DNA of 45,945 bases from a virus. Below are positions 1-9,700 of this stretch, one piece after another. Numbering within the stretch: the first letter of the stretch is position 1; each line of letters opens with the position of its first letter. A program made the translations under genes and the position numbers. A model generated the notes under the pieces. It made no database searches. It was not told the origin of the DNA and saw nothing but the letters and a program-made list of their open reading frames with translations. The stretch covers positions 1 through 45,945 of IMG/VR virus record IMGVR_UViG_3300036766_000522; one strand, given 5' to 3'.

Positions 1-58
1 GCCCGCTCTGCGAGACCGTGTAGTTCTCGCGATTTGGGTCGAAGGTGAACCTAGCCAT
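1..58 (-). CDS. Partial CDS, N-terminus of unidentified protein
   Basis: Only the first 19 codons lie in the window; the gene runs off the left edge. Translation from the ATG at 58 reads MARFTFDPNRENYTVSQSG with no stop. The ATG follows the stop of the preceding gene (TGA at 62-60) by one base, and AAGGTGG lies about 8 bases upstream as a ribosome-binding site, so the start is well supported. Too little is visible to assign a function. Its place at the end of the operon piece fits another phage gene. Confidence 0.6.
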   Translation of the reverse strand, partial: MARFTFDPNRENYTVSQSG

Positions 59-59
59 G

Positions 60-308
60 TCAGACCACCTTACGCCCACGCGGTTTCAAGACGTATGGCT
101 CGTGCGTAGCCTGATAGGCACGAATTGACGGCCACCCCTCTTTGACCACGCTATCAGGGACAAGGCAGCCCCCAAGGCGAAGATGCAGAACACCCTTGAT
201 GTACTCCGCCCCACCGCATCGGATAGGTACAACCATGCTGGCAGCTACCTTCTGTCGGCCTTCGGAGGTCGACAGAAGCTGTTTCAGTGCTTGATCTTTG
301 GTCATCAT
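60..308 (-). CDS. Small protein sharing the capsid N-arm motif
   Basis: About 82 residues if started at the ATG at 308. A longer form from ATG 371 is possible but would overlap the previous gene. The N-terminal 30 residues resemble the N-terminus of the major capsid protein at 17537-18415: both have an amphipathic helix followed by GRxKxAASMxxPxR. After the arm the sequence is short and basic, ends PRGRKVV, and has no recognisable domain. The match suggests a protein that uses the capsid-type arm to bind, or be processed with, the head, or a degraded capsid duplicate. The start at 308 was chosen because it aligns with the capsid N-terminus. AAGG lies 5-8 bases upstream. Function unknown. Confidence 0.6.
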   Translation of the reverse strand: MMTKDQALKQLLSTSEGRQKVAASMVVPIRCGGAEYIKGVLHLRLGGCLVPDSVVKEGWPSIRAYQATHEPYVLKPRGRKVV

Positions 309-354
309 GATGCCTTGGGGAAGGCCTCTACTGAGACGACTTACGAAAGGATCC

Positions 355-543
355 TCACCATCCCTCGTCATCAAATTCAGGAGCCGTCAAGTTGAAGGTG
401 ACGGGAGAAAGAGATGATGGTGCAGGGGGCGGTAACGGTGGGGGGCACGGAAGCGTATCTCGAACGTCTTCGAAATCCTCTTCTGTATCGTCCTCGATCT
501 TGATCTTGTCCTCTGGTCCAACCCCCGTCTTCATGGTGATCAC
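355..543 (-). CDS. Small acidic proline-rich hypothetical protein
   Basis: A 62-residue frame from GTG 543, with GAGG about 5 bases upstream; an ATG at 534 is the alternative. The first half is strongly acidic (EDKIKIEDDTEEDFEDVRD) and is followed by a proline run, PCPPPLPPPAP, and an acidic tail. No family is recognised. It fills the space between the 283-residue gene and the capsid-arm-like gene in the same direction, which is the main reason to accept it. The composition suggests a disordered protein. It could be a chance frame. Confidence 0.45.
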   Translation of the reverse strand: MITMKTGVGPEDKIKIEDDTEEDFEDVRDTLPCPPPLPPPAPSSLSPVTFNLTAPEFDDEGW

Positions 544-565
544 ATACCCTCGATAGAAGAAATCG

Positions 566-1417
566 CTAGACCCTTATGAGAACTTCGACGAGGTGAGGAA
601 CAAGAATCGTTGTCCCTACAGAGGGGCCCCAAAGCCAATCCCCCTCAGCTCTCCATGTAGGTTTCTCACCCATCGCAGTCTCGACTTCGTTGAAAAGCCT
701 AGCTGCCAAAGCCAAGTCGAACGCACAAAAGAAGCTCTTCCGAGCACCCAGAACCCGGCGTCTTCCTTCCCGTTCTGGCGTGACCAGAAGTCCCCGCAGG
801 TGGCCCTTCGAGAAAAGCGTCACCCAGGCTTCCAGAAGGTCTCCCGAGGTCTCCGCAACAACAAAGCCATCCGAACCCCGTTGGATGATGCGTGCCTCTG
901 CCAAGGGTTTCCCCAACGCTGGAAGAGCGCCTTGCAGCACATAGTCCCGAATCCACCCCACCCCGGTTGTAAGACGTTCCCCCATGTCCGCCTTCGAAAG
1001 GCCCACCGGGAAATACTGTCGAAGCAACCGTAAGAACCGTGCGAAGTCTCCCCCTACATGACCCAAAACAGGAAGACCTCTTCGATGGACGAGATCAACC
1101 TGAGCCACAAGTCCCGGCATGGCAGGAGCGATGGCGAGTTCTCGATGCAAAAACAACGCGATGGCAAAGAGCGTGTCCACATCCCGGATAGCCGGGGTTG
1201 CGAAGACAAGAGGTAAGGGACGCCCAAGGATCAAGTCCTCGAAGAAGCTCGTGAGCGCTCCGGGATCGGCTTGCCCAAATCCCTCCCCGTGATGTTCATA
1301 GACATACAGAGCAGGATCTGCGGCCTGCTCTCGCGAAGCCCCCGCTTCAAATGTAAGAGCCCCCTCAACGATTGGCGTGACGCGAGGCTCGATGATGATG
1401 CGGAACTCAAGGTTCAC
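566..1417 (-). CDS. Hypothetical protein, 283 aa
   Basis: A well-formed frame of globular composition with alternating hydrophobic segments, starting at GTG 1417; no in-frame ATG occurs before the middle of the protein. Conserved-looking features are YEHHGEGFGQADPG near residue 40 and RDVDTLFAIALFLHREL near residue 80. Their His and Asp residues could bind metal in the manner of DHH-type phosphoesterases, but no full signature is present and I do not assign that family. It lies downstream of the ADP-ribosylglycohydrolase and the HTH-like gene and may be co-transcribed with them. Confidence 0.75.
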   Translation of the reverse strand: MNLEFRIIIEPRVTPIVEGALTFEAGASREQAADPALYVYEHHGEGFGQADPGALTSFFEDLILGRPLPLVFATPAIRDVDTLFAIALFLHRELAIAPAMPGLVAQVDLVHRRGLPVLGHVGGDFARFLRLLRQYFPVGLSKADMGERLTTGVGWIRDYVLQGALPALGKPLAEARIIQRGSDGFVVAETSGDLLEAWVTLFSKGHLRGLLVTPEREGRRRVLGARKSFFCAFDLALAARLFNEVETAMGEKPTWRAEGDWLWGPSVGTTILVPHLVEVLIRV

Positions 1418-1435
1418 GCGCCGACTCTACACCAA

Positions 1436-1909
1436 CTAGCAGGGCGGAGGGCCCCCAGGTACTTGAGGACTGATCCCAGGGACATTGGGCACGATCCGAA
1501 TGGTTCGAGGCCGGAAATCAGGTTGAACCGACATCGCGTGCGTTGCCGGACGATGATCGAGGGTGCAGACGAGATCCGCCATCGCTTCCCACGCAAACAC
1601 GGGAAGAGGCACGTCCCTGGCTTCCCACGCTAGCAATTCATCGGGGGTGATCCCAAAAAATGTAGCCGTGTCGGCAACAGACATGGGAATCGAGGTACGC
1701 ATGAACGAGAAGATATCCCCCCGAACGAGGCCCATGAAAGAGAGTTGTGAGGCGGCTCGGTGAATAGCCCACTCGATCTGAATCGGGGTAAAGCTCAAGG
1801 TTCCGTCTGGGTTGATGACACCAGAAAGCGCGGCCACAAAGACGATCCCCGTGTTACCCACAGGAATGAGGTAGTCGAGCAGTTTCAGAGTTCCGACGTC
1901 GAACGCCAT
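1436..1909 (-). CDS. Hypothetical protein with HTH-like segment
   Basis: About 157 residues from ATG 1909. That ATG overlaps the stop of the upstream gene (TAATG) and has AGGAG 9 bases before it; the ATG at 1918 sits directly on that AGGAG and is less likely. The segment SVADTATFFGITPDELLAWE near residues 75-95 looks like a helix-turn-helix of the XRE/MerR kind (adva..lGit.del..WE). The C-terminal 35 residues are rich in proline and probably disordered. It may be a small DNA-binding regulator coupled to the ADP-ribosylglycohydrolase gene. The HTH call is by eye and tentative. Confidence 0.65.
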   Translation of the reverse strand: MAFDVGTLKLLDYLIPVGNTGIVFVAALSGVINPDGTLSFTPIQIEWAIHRAASQLSFMGLVRGDIFSFMRTSIPMSVADTATFFGITPDELLAWEARDVPLPVFAWEAMADLVCTLDHRPATHAMSVQPDFRPRTIRIVPNVPGISPQVPGGPPPC

Positions 1910-2802
1910 TAGGAGCATCTCCTGACAACGAAAGCCTCGATGAAGCTTTCAGCGAGATCCCGCCCTCGCATGGCATTGAGCCAACGAGCAGGGATAGCCC
2001 CAACGCCATCTCGTGCCCCGATGAGACCCCCTACGACCGCTGCTGTAGTATCGGTGTCTCCACCCAAAGAAATCGCCCCGGCAACACACGACTCGTAGTT
2101 TGTCCCTGCACGGGCTGCATGGATGGCGTAAGCCAGCGTATCTAGAACATACCCCGAGCCCATGGGTTTCGGTGGGATCTCAAGACGAACATGGGAGAGC
2201 TTCAACCCCTCAATGAACGCTCTCGCAGGGGACTCACCGCGCATCATCCGTCGAGCTGCCACGCAGTAGACGCCACAAGCAGCCTTGGAGTAATCATGGC
2301 CGTGAGTCACAGCGGAAAGCCGACCCGCATCTTGGTACAGCTCTTCGTCGCTCCCCTGATGCCACAGAGCGAGAGGGATCGTCCGCATGAGAGACCCGTT
2401 CCCGTTCGCGCTCACGTCGGTAAGACCCGCCACCCTGGCGGCGTGTCCTCGCATCATGCGCAAAATAGCTTCTTGTGTGGTGTTTCCCACGTCGTATGTA
2501 TGCCGATCCGGCGTGTAATCCGACTTGGTAAACCACAGAGTAGCCCTACGACCGAAATCCTCTTCGTCCACTCCTTTGCTGGCCGTGAGGGAATCCACCA
2601 TGGCCAACGTAAGAGAGCCGTCGTCACTCCATGTCCCATAGGGAACTTTCGGAAACGTCTTCCGGTAATCGGACGACATCACCATGTCGAAATCTTGAGG
2701 GATAGCACTTGCGTGCTTGAACTCGTGCGGCACACCCAAGGCATCCGCAACCAACACCCCCCACAGGGCCCCTCGAATCTGATCTTGAAGAGAGACAGGC
2801 AT
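1909..2802 (-). CDS. ADP-ribosylglycohydrolase (DraG/ARH family)
   Basis: This protein should hydrolyse ADP-ribose from modified protein or nucleic acid using a two-magnesium centre. Seen: GALWGVLVADALGVPHE (11-27), the metal-binding TWSDDGS motif (57-63, with D60 and D61), NGNGSLMR (133-140), a THGHD segment (166-170) and the C-terminal LGGDTDTTAAVVGGLIGA (246-263; D249, D251, T252). All hallmark residues are present and 297 residues is the usual family length, so it is probably active. It starts at ATG 2802 and overlaps the next gene by TAATG. In phages such enzymes could reverse host-imposed ADP-ribosylation (for example DarT-type DNA modification) or tune phage modification of host proteins; that role is inference. 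Confidence 0.93.
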   Translation of the reverse strand: MPVSLQDQIRGALWGVLVADALGVPHEFKHASAIPQDFDMVMSSDYRKTFPKVPYGTWSDDGSLTLAMVDSLTASKGVDEEDFGRRATLWFTKSDYTPDRHTYDVGNTTQEAILRMMRGHAARVAGLTDVSANGNGSLMRTIPLALWHQGSDEELYQDAGRLSAVTHGHDYSKAACGVYCVAARRMMRGESPARAFIEGLKLSHVRLEIPPKPMGSGYVLDTLAYAIHAARAGTNYESCVAGAISLGGDTDTTAAVVGGLIGARDGVGAIPARWLNAMRGRDLAESFIEAFVVRRCS

Positions 2803-2828
2803 CTGGGTTCACCAGGGTCGGTATACAC

Positions 2829-3224
2829 CTACCACGTGATGTACTTGCCAGCTTCGATCTCGTCCGATCGGCTGTCGTACTTCTCCATCGCATCTTCGAT
2901 ACGCTCCCGAAGGTTGTCCCTCCAGTTCTGCGTACGCTTCACGATAGGAAGCTTCCCTGACTGTAGCGGCCTGCCGTCCCGATAGAGACCGACCCGGATG
3001 GCATCACTCCCGACTCCTGCTCCTGTTTGTCCCCCATGGCCAACCGTCGTGTAGACCAGGATCGTCACACGGTCGCTCAAGGGTAGCTCGATGGCAATCT
3101 CCCCTCGAACGTTGACCTGTTTCTGAGGTTCGAGCGCATGAAACGCCCGCTTGAGGAACGTTTCCATGTCCTTGAGCGTGACCTCGGTGAACTGAATGGC
3201 CATCGCTTTGACAGGCTTGCTCAC
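2829..3224 (-). CDS. Hypothetical protein, 131 aa
   Basis: It starts at GTG 3224, whose GTGA overlaps the stop of the helicase gene, with GGAGG 5 bases upstream; this strong site favours GTG over the ATG at 3203. The protein has a predicted alpha/beta composition: a helix (VTLKDMETFLKRAF), beta strands around LSDRVTILVYTT, a glycine loop, DAIRVGLYRDGRPL, and a basic C-terminal helix with NWRDNLRERIEDA. I do not recognise a characterised family. The overlap suggests translational coupling to the helicase. Confidence 0.75.
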   Translation of the reverse strand: MSKPVKAMAIQFTEVTLKDMETFLKRAFHALEPQKQVNVRGEIAIELPLSDRVTILVYTTVGHGGQTGAGVGSDAIRVGLYRDGRPLQSGKLPIVKRTQNWRDNLRERIEDAMEKYDSRSDEIEAGKYITW

Positions 3225-6200
3225 GAAGGCCTCCGATCATAGGTGCCAGTCGAGAGGTCTTCTCCTGGGTCGTCCCCACTGGGAGTAGGTTGAAACAGAG
3301 CGATGACCGACAACCCTGGAACCCACCCCGCCATCTTGACGATAGGTTCTGGCGCAGGCTCCGGAGTCGCTTTCCCAGCCACGTTTTCACCCAAATGCAG
3401 ACCCGCTTCTTCTACGAAGATGCTCGGCTCCGAGGGGCGTCCGTTGCGATCATGCTTCGGACACAGAACCGTGAGGTCTTCCTTTGCACGAGTGAGCGCC
3501 ACGTAAGCGAGCTGGCGCTCCGTGAGAAAATCCTTCTCTCGACGCTGTTCAAGGATTTCCGCCTTCTCGGGCGTCAACATCTCCTCCCCCTTCAACTTGC
3601 GAGGGGGCATCGGGAACGTGCCTTTGGGCATCACGACAACGACGTTCTTGTACTGCGCCCCCTTCATGCTGTGAACCGTCGAAAGGGTCACACAAGGAGG
3701 CGGCAGACGCTTGGACGGGTCGGTCTGAGAAGCCTTCTGCTCCTCATCCCATGCTTTCAAATCGACGCGGAGTTCCTTCGCGTGCTCTTCCAGCTTGTCG
3801 AGATACGCCTTGAACTGCTTGGGATCGGACGGGTCGACGTCCTTTCGCATCGTTGTGGGCTGAGCCATGTGGAAGAGAAACTCGACGTTGCCGATCGGCT
3901 TCTTGTCTTCTTCGCCCTCTTCCTTCGGAGCGTCTTCCTCGGCATCCTGAGCCATCCAGGTGGGCATCAGATCATCACGAAGACGCGTCGGAGGCTTCCC
4001 ACGCTCTGCCATCCCTGTGATCGCCAAGATGTCGTTGAGCACATCGGACGTTGTGTACTTGCGCGTAGCGCCCAGCTCATCCGTCTTGGTGCCCTGCTCG
4101 ATGGCATCTTTGATGCCGTGAAGTTGGTCTCCGAGATCTTGAAGAATCTGCCGTTGTTTGGTGACCTTCCATCCCTCGTAGATCCCGGCCGCCTTGATGA
4201 TCTCGTTGATCCCTGCCGCATCGAAAAGGTCGAGAGGATTGACATTCGTACAGGACACGCCCATTTGCCGAGCCTTGGCATCGACTGCGCTCTTGATGAC
4301 GCGCTCTGCCTCACCCCCACCCCAACCGAAGAAACGCTGAGGCTTGTTGAGAGCGATTGCGAGAGCATCCTGCATCTTGGAGAAGTCTGTGCCCGACACA
4401 AGATTCATGTACGAGAGCACCGTCTGAGTCTCAGGGGACTTGAGGAAGCTCGTCCCACCCTTGCGACCGTAGGGCACACCAAGAAGTACACAAGACGTCT
4501 CAAAGTCGTTCAGTTCTTTGTTCGTGCGGGTGAGCACTGCATAGTCGGAAGGCTTCTCCCCGGCTTCGATTCCCTGAGAGATCTTCTCAACGGACCCTAG
4601 AGCCCCGCTGGCGTGGTCTGCGGGTCGTTCTACCACGACAGAAGCCTGCCCCCGAGGCTTACGGGGGTCAGGCTTCGCCTCCATCGGAATCCCACGCGGA
4701 TGGGTCGTCATGAGCTTGTTCGCTACATCGACGATCTCAGGCAAGCAACGGTAGTTGGTGCTGATGATACGGGTCTGCCACTCGGCCCCGGACTTGGCGT
4801 CCGTCTTGCCGTGGAACTGGGTGAACAACTCCGGACGCGCCCCCACGAAGGCGTTGACGCTCTGGATCTCGTCACCGACCACCCAGAGAGACTTGCCATC
4901 CTTGCCGTCCGTGACCTGCTCACTGATCATGTCGATGATCTGGTGCTGCACTTGATTGAGGTCTTGAGCCTCATCCACACAGATATGATCGTACCTGGCT
5001 TGGATCTCTTTGCGAGCACCCGGGTTGTCTCGCAGGACATCCCTGAACATGAGGATCATGTCCGAAAAGTCCCCGAGCCGGTCCTTGGGGCCCATACCCC
5101 GAAGCTTGTTGAGCCACCCCATCCAGTGTTTGTTGGCGTCATCGTTGGTGGCGACACAGGGGGGCTGCCAGTTGGGGATGATGTTCTTGTAGCCGAGGGT
5201 CCACTCGTACCACTCAGCCTGCTTTTCCTCATCGAGCCCGATGGCGTCATGCTTTGCCTGCTCGGGCGAAATGTCGTTCATCATCCACTTCTGGATGACC
5301 ACGGCTGAACCTGACGGAGGATCGTTGCGGAAGCATTCCTTCCAACAACGAGCCATGTAGCCCGCCATGGAACCCGGCGAAGGAGCCCTGGCAGGCGCCT
5401 CTTCTGCACCCTTGGACTTGCCTCGGTCGCCGCCGCCTTGGAACCATCGGGTGAGGGCTCCCTGCTGCTCCTTCGTGCCGTACTGCATGATGAACCGGCG
5501 GAAGATGGAGTGCATCGTCCCTTGGGTCATCTGCGACTTCACGTCGTCGCCCACCAACATCGCAAGACGCTCGGAGATCTCCGCCGCTGCCTTCGTGTTG
5601 AAGACGACCGCAAAGATGCGGCTCGGAGGCACGTGACGTTCCTGCACGAGATATGCAATGCGGGAGCAAAGAGCTGTGGTTTTACCAGATCCGGCTCCGG
5701 CCGCGAGGATGACCCGGCCGTCGGTCATGACAGCCTTCATCTTCTCAGGGTCATCCGCAATCGGACGAAGAGACGGAGGTACGTTTTGAAGAGCCTGAAT
5801 GGCAACTGCGGAAGTTGCGGCAGCCGTCGCGATGCCGATGGTCTCGGAACGAGTCGGCGGTACATCCGGCCGACCCGACTGCACAAGAGCCTGGGCTGCT
5901 ACTTCGGTAGCCTTGGTCTCAACCGTCTGTAGAACTGCGGCCTGGGTCTTCGAAGCTTCCGCATGCGCTGTAGAGGCCGGAGATTCAACCTCATGCACCA
6001 TGTGGGCATCACGTAGCTCCTCGGCGCTTTCACCGATTTGCTTGGCAGCTTCGTGGACAGGATTCACATCGACCTGGATGGGTTCCCCACCTGAAGTCGT
6101 AGAAGCTGCTGCCCGGACAATCCACTGCTGCAAACGCTTGTCCCGAAGAGTGATGGTCGAGAACTTTGCGAACGCTGTCGCAGCCTCTTCGACCATCGAA

Positions 6201-6631
6201 GACTCGATGGCATCGGTCACTTCACGACGAGCCCGAGTCGATGTTCCGAAGACGTGCTTGGCTGTCGTAGCACCGCCCTTGGAGAGGATGGTTCGAATAC
6301 GAAGGGCTCGAATGGACGCACCCTTCGCAGTCGGAGGGAGCCGCAGAGCGTTTTCGAGCATTCGCACCGAGCCCGGATTCGTGAGCCCGGCTTGGATGAA
6401 GGTGCCGATGCGTGCGAGGTGCTCCCGCTCCACGTTGTGGAGGAGCAACATCCCGCGTGAGAAAACCGGATCGCCGTGAGGACGCCCGGTCTCCTTCATC
6501 CAGCGCAAATACGTATCGAATGCGAGAAGGAAGACCACGTAGTCAGCGATTTGAAGCTCGCCGAACTTGAGGTCTTCCTCATCCCCCTCCGCCTTGCGCA
6601 GGGTCCCGACCCGGTCGTAGTTGAAGGTCAT
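3221..6631 (-). CDS. UvrD/Rep-like superfamily 1 DNA helicase with long N-terminal extension
   Basis: An ATP-driven 3'-5' DNA helicase by family. Motifs seen: Walker A AGAGSGKT (311-318), VVFNTKAAAEI (motif Ia region, about 342-352), the TMHS segment (about 372), Walker B VDEAQD (552-557), motif III VGDEIQSV (585-592), motif IV-V STVHSMKGAQYKNV, and motif VI VALTRAKEDL (about 1044). At 1136 residues it is longer than UvrD (about 720) because of a 300-residue N-terminal region without recognised motifs, rich in helix and alanine, and an acidic insert (EDAPKEEGEEDKK). It follows a strong terminator, so it probably begins its own transcription unit. Likely roles are replication, recombination or repair of phage DNA. 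Confidence 0.93.
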   Translation of the reverse strand: MTFNYDRVGTLRKAEGDEEDLKFGELQIADYVVFLLAFDTYLRWMKETGRPHGDPVFSRGMLLLHNVEREHLARIGTFIQAGLTNPGSVRMLENALRLPPTAKGASIRALRIRTILSKGGATTAKHVFGTSTRARREVTDAIESSMVEEAATAFAKFSTITLRDKRLQQWIVRAAASTTSGGEPIQVDVNPVHEAAKQIGESAEELRDAHMVHEVESPASTAHAEASKTQAAVLQTVETKATEVAAQALVQSGRPDVPPTRSETIGIATAAATSAVAIQALQNVPPSLRPIADDPEKMKAVMTDGRVILAAGAGSGKTTALCSRIAYLVQERHVPPSRIFAVVFNTKAAAEISERLAMLVGDDVKSQMTQGTMHSIFRRFIMQYGTKEQQGALTRWFQGGGDRGKSKGAEEAPARAPSPGSMAGYMARCWKECFRNDPPSGSAVVIQKWMMNDISPEQAKHDAIGLDEEKQAEWYEWTLGYKNIIPNWQPPCVATNDDANKHWMGWLNKLRGMGPKDRLGDFSDMILMFRDVLRDNPGARKEIQARYDHICVDEAQDLNQVQHQIIDMISEQVTDGKDGKSLWVVGDEIQSVNAFVGARPELFTQFHGKTDAKSGAEWQTRIISTNYRCLPEIVDVANKLMTTHPRGIPMEAKPDPRKPRGQASVVVERPADHASGALGSVEKISQGIEAGEKPSDYAVLTRTNKELNDFETSCVLLGVPYGRKGGTSFLKSPETQTVLSYMNLVSGTDFSKMQDALAIALNKPQRFFGWGGGEAERVIKSAVDAKARQMGVSCTNVNPLDLFDAAGINEIIKAAGIYEGWKVTKQRQILQDLGDQLHGIKDAIEQGTKTDELGATRKYTTSDVLNDILAITGMAERGKPPTRLRDDLMPTWMAQDAEEDAPKEEGEEDKKPIGNVEFLFHMAQPTTMRKDVDPSDPKQFKAYLDKLEEHAKELRVDLKAWDEEQKASQTDPSKRLPPPCVTLSTVHSMKGAQYKNVVVVMPKGTFPMPPRKLKGEEMLTPEKAEILEQRREKDFLTERQLAYVALTRAKEDLTVLCPKHDRNGRPSEPSIFVEEAGLHLGENVAGKATPEPAPEPIVKMAGWVPGLSVIALFQPTPSGDDPGEDLSTGTYDRRPS

Positions 6632-6649
6632 CTCAAGAATGTTCGTGGG

Positions 6650-6661
6650 ACAAGAGGAAAA
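6650..6661 (-). promoter_or_regulatory. 12-base intergenic motif, copy 1
   Basis: TTTTCCTCTTGT on the minus strand, 19 bases before the helicase start codon. The same 12-mer lies before the sheath gene at 11131-11142. These are the two longest gaps in the window, so a promoter or leader element is possible. No obvious -10 box is visible. Confidence 0.25.
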
Positions 6662-6722
6662 ACGGCCCTTCTGGTTCGACCGCCTCTACACCGACGGGAG
6701 AAGAAAGCCGCTCCCGAAAGCA

Positions 6723-6750
6723 AAAAACCCGCTGTTGCCAGCGGGTTTTT
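6723..6750 (-). terminator. Rho-independent terminator after the tail sheath gene
   Basis: A perfect 12-base inverted repeat (6723-6734 and 6739-6750) with a four-base loop; the GC core CCCGCTG/CAGCGGG is flanked by A and T runs. On the minus strand it reads hairpin then T-run, 28 bases after the sheath stop. It looks bidirectional by symmetry, but no gene enters from the left. Confidence 0.9.
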
Positions 6751-6777
6751 CACATCTACCGAGACGGTCTCTGATCC

Positions 6778-9700
6778 TCAGATCCTTGCCCGGAGGTTGA
6801 AGGTCAAAACCAAATACAGCAGCGGGAAGATCGGCTGGTAGAAGGCCTCGAAGTTGAGAACCGTCGGGTCGCTCGGGTCGATGGCCGACGAGATCCCCGT
6901 GAAGGCTCCGATGATCTCCGCCAGGATGAGCTGCTTGAAGAGGGACGTCATCGTGACGTTGACCTCGTTCGTACGGCCCGCCAAGAACTTCGTTCCCACG
7001 AAGTTGTCGAGCGCCTGACGCGACTGCTGCTGCACGAAGTCGGCGATCTGAGTGACCGTCGGCAACCTGGTGAGCACCGACGCCATGTTGGTCGTGAGCC
7101 CCTGCCGGATGCGGACGAGCTGCGACAGATCTTCGAGGATCGTGATGCCCTTCACGGCAGTCTGGTTCGCCTCGATGGGATCGAGGACACGCGGAATGCG
7201 TGTGAACCCTTGGATCCGACGGCGCGTGTAGGGCGTCGCCACATCCACCGTGGGGGAGACAACAGCACCGGAGACCGCAGCCGCGAAGAAGCTGCCGTCC
7301 ACGAGGCTCTCGAAAGCGTTGCCCAGTTCGTCCGTCAAGGTGATGACTGCCGAGTCCGGGTAGAACGCCACGATGCGGTTCGACACGAGAGCTTGCGCAA
7401 CCGCTTGAGCTGTCGTGGGAGTGGTACCCGACGCAAACCCGATGAAGCCCATCCGCTCCGCTTGGTTTTGCGGAAGCGATTGGGTTTCACAGTGCTGCGT
7501 GAGGAAGGCGTAGACCGCCGTCGAAGTCGCGAGAGGCACGATGATGTCCGGCTTGATGTTGCCGGGCAACGGCATCGCGAGATCTTGGATCGCCGTGATG
7601 AAGCTCGAATCCGAGGCCTGGTTCGTGTTAGGAACCTTGAGCACCTGCTTGATCCCAACGATGAGTGCCCCGTTAAGGATCGCGAGGTAGGCCGCGAGCG
7701 AGACCCGGTTTGTCGCCGACACGACGCCGAAGTTGGCTTCGATCGTCTTGAGCTGGCGGTAGAGCTGGGCCGAGAAGTCCTGCTTCAGGAACTGGTAGCT
7801 GATGTAGTAGAAGTCCCCGATGGCAGGCTCGACACCCGCAGGGTTGAACGTCTGCACCGTGCCGGTGTCGTTCGGGAAGACCCCCACAGTGTTCGAAACC
7901 GTGGTTTCGAGGCCGCCGATGGCGTACCAAGGACGGCTCGGATCGACCAGGAAGGTCGGGCTCACCGACAGGGTGAAGCTGCCCGCAGGCGAGTAGCTTC
8001 CTGTCGAGGCCGGAAGCACCGTGAAGCGAAGCCCTGTCCTTGAATCCGTGTAGGTCTGGCCAGGAATACCAGTGCCTACCGAACCCGCAGGGTTGTTCGA
8101 CGTGACCGCGTAGTTCTGCTGCGCGTCCTCGCCGTTGTCCCCATCGGTACCTGGCGTGATGCCGATACCCGTTGTCGTGTTGAAAGCCGAGTTCGCTGCA
8201 TTGGCGAACCCAACACTCGATGTGGCGGCCCCGACCGTGATAGACTCGAACGTGATATAGTTCTGTCCGTTGATCAGGTCGACGTAGCAGAAGCCATCCG
8301 TCGTAAAGCCCGCAGTCGCCATCAAGACGTCCACGATCTCTTGAGACGTGACGAGAACCTGGCTGGCTGCCTGGTTCTGCGTGAACCCAAGCACCGCATT
8401 CGCCGTCCCATCGAGGATGAGGATGGCGCTTGTGCTGTCGTTCACCTGGCTTGTGAGACGAACCTTGTTGAGGTTCGTAAGCGTACCGACCGATGCAGTT
8501 GCAGGCGCGAGCCCCGGAACCGCATTGATGGCACCCACGACAGCGGCAGCAGTGACCGCCGCCCCTGCCGGGAGCTGCACCTGGTAGTCCACGCCGTTGA
8601 CGCGAACCTTGAGGATATCGTTGAGGCCGTTCGTGATATTGAACGGACCTGCAAGCGACCCGAGAAGCGTTGCAGCCTTGTTGATCGCCCCAGGCGTCCC
8701 GAGGGCCGACTGGAATGTCCTGAAGCCGAGGGTTGCTTCTCCCGTGCCCTGGTTGATGCGAACCGACGAGACGGAGTCGAAGCCACCGGGGAGAGCCCCA
8801 GGTGTTGTCGCGCTCGTGATCGTGAAGATGTAATCGCCCGTTGCAGGACCGATCTGGAGGAAGGCCGCTACGCCGTTCAGAAGGAGAACAGCGTTGATCT
8901 GGCCGATGATGAACGTCGCCGTCTGGTTACCCGTCGTGAGGGTGACCGGATACACAACGCCATCGACGTTGATGTTGAGAACGTTCGCACCGACCTGAAC
9001 GTTGATCTTCCCCGCATCGGGACCCGACTGAATCGGCGTGACATGTCCCGAGACGACGATCGCCGGAGCTGCTGTGTTGAGGTTCGCCGTGATCGTTGCG
9101 GCATTGAACTTCTGAGTCCAGGTCGCCGAGTACGGCGAGAAGAAGCTGTACGACTCAGGATTGCGGTTCGTGAACACCGCGTTCGTTGCCGGAGAAGATC
9201 CGAACGTCACCGTCACCAACTCGGAAACGGCTGCCCCAGCACCCGTGTGGAGAGCATCGGGAATGGTCTCCACACCACGGGGCCACTGCACGGTCTGTGC
9301 AAGACCGGACTTGGTACCGAACCGAACCTGCAAGAGGTTCTTGTTCTGGATGCCAGAGAAGACCGTGTACTGACCCGATCCGACCGGACCCGGCACCGTG
9401 TTCGTGAAGATGTAGGTGTCGTCCTCAATCCGGCTGTAGAAAAACGTCGCGAAGACGGTCCAATCAGGCGGCAGAGGATCCTTGAGAGTGATGCGACGGT
9501 TCGTGCCGTCGACCGCGATGACCTTTGCGGCCGGACGCCCAAGAGCGTCACGGAGCGTACGACCGACACGAGCCACGATGAGATCCGGACGGTTCGTGGT
9601 GAGATCCTGACGCCCGTTGGTGACCGACTGGTAGAGCGTCAGACCGAGAGTCGTATCGCGCCCGTTGCCCGTTGTCGGCACCTCGGGGAGGAAGAAGTCC

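Noticed and set aside
3290-4600. 436-codon plus-strand frame opposite the helicase
   Set aside because: Antisense to a protein with full helicase motifs; no recognisable domain.
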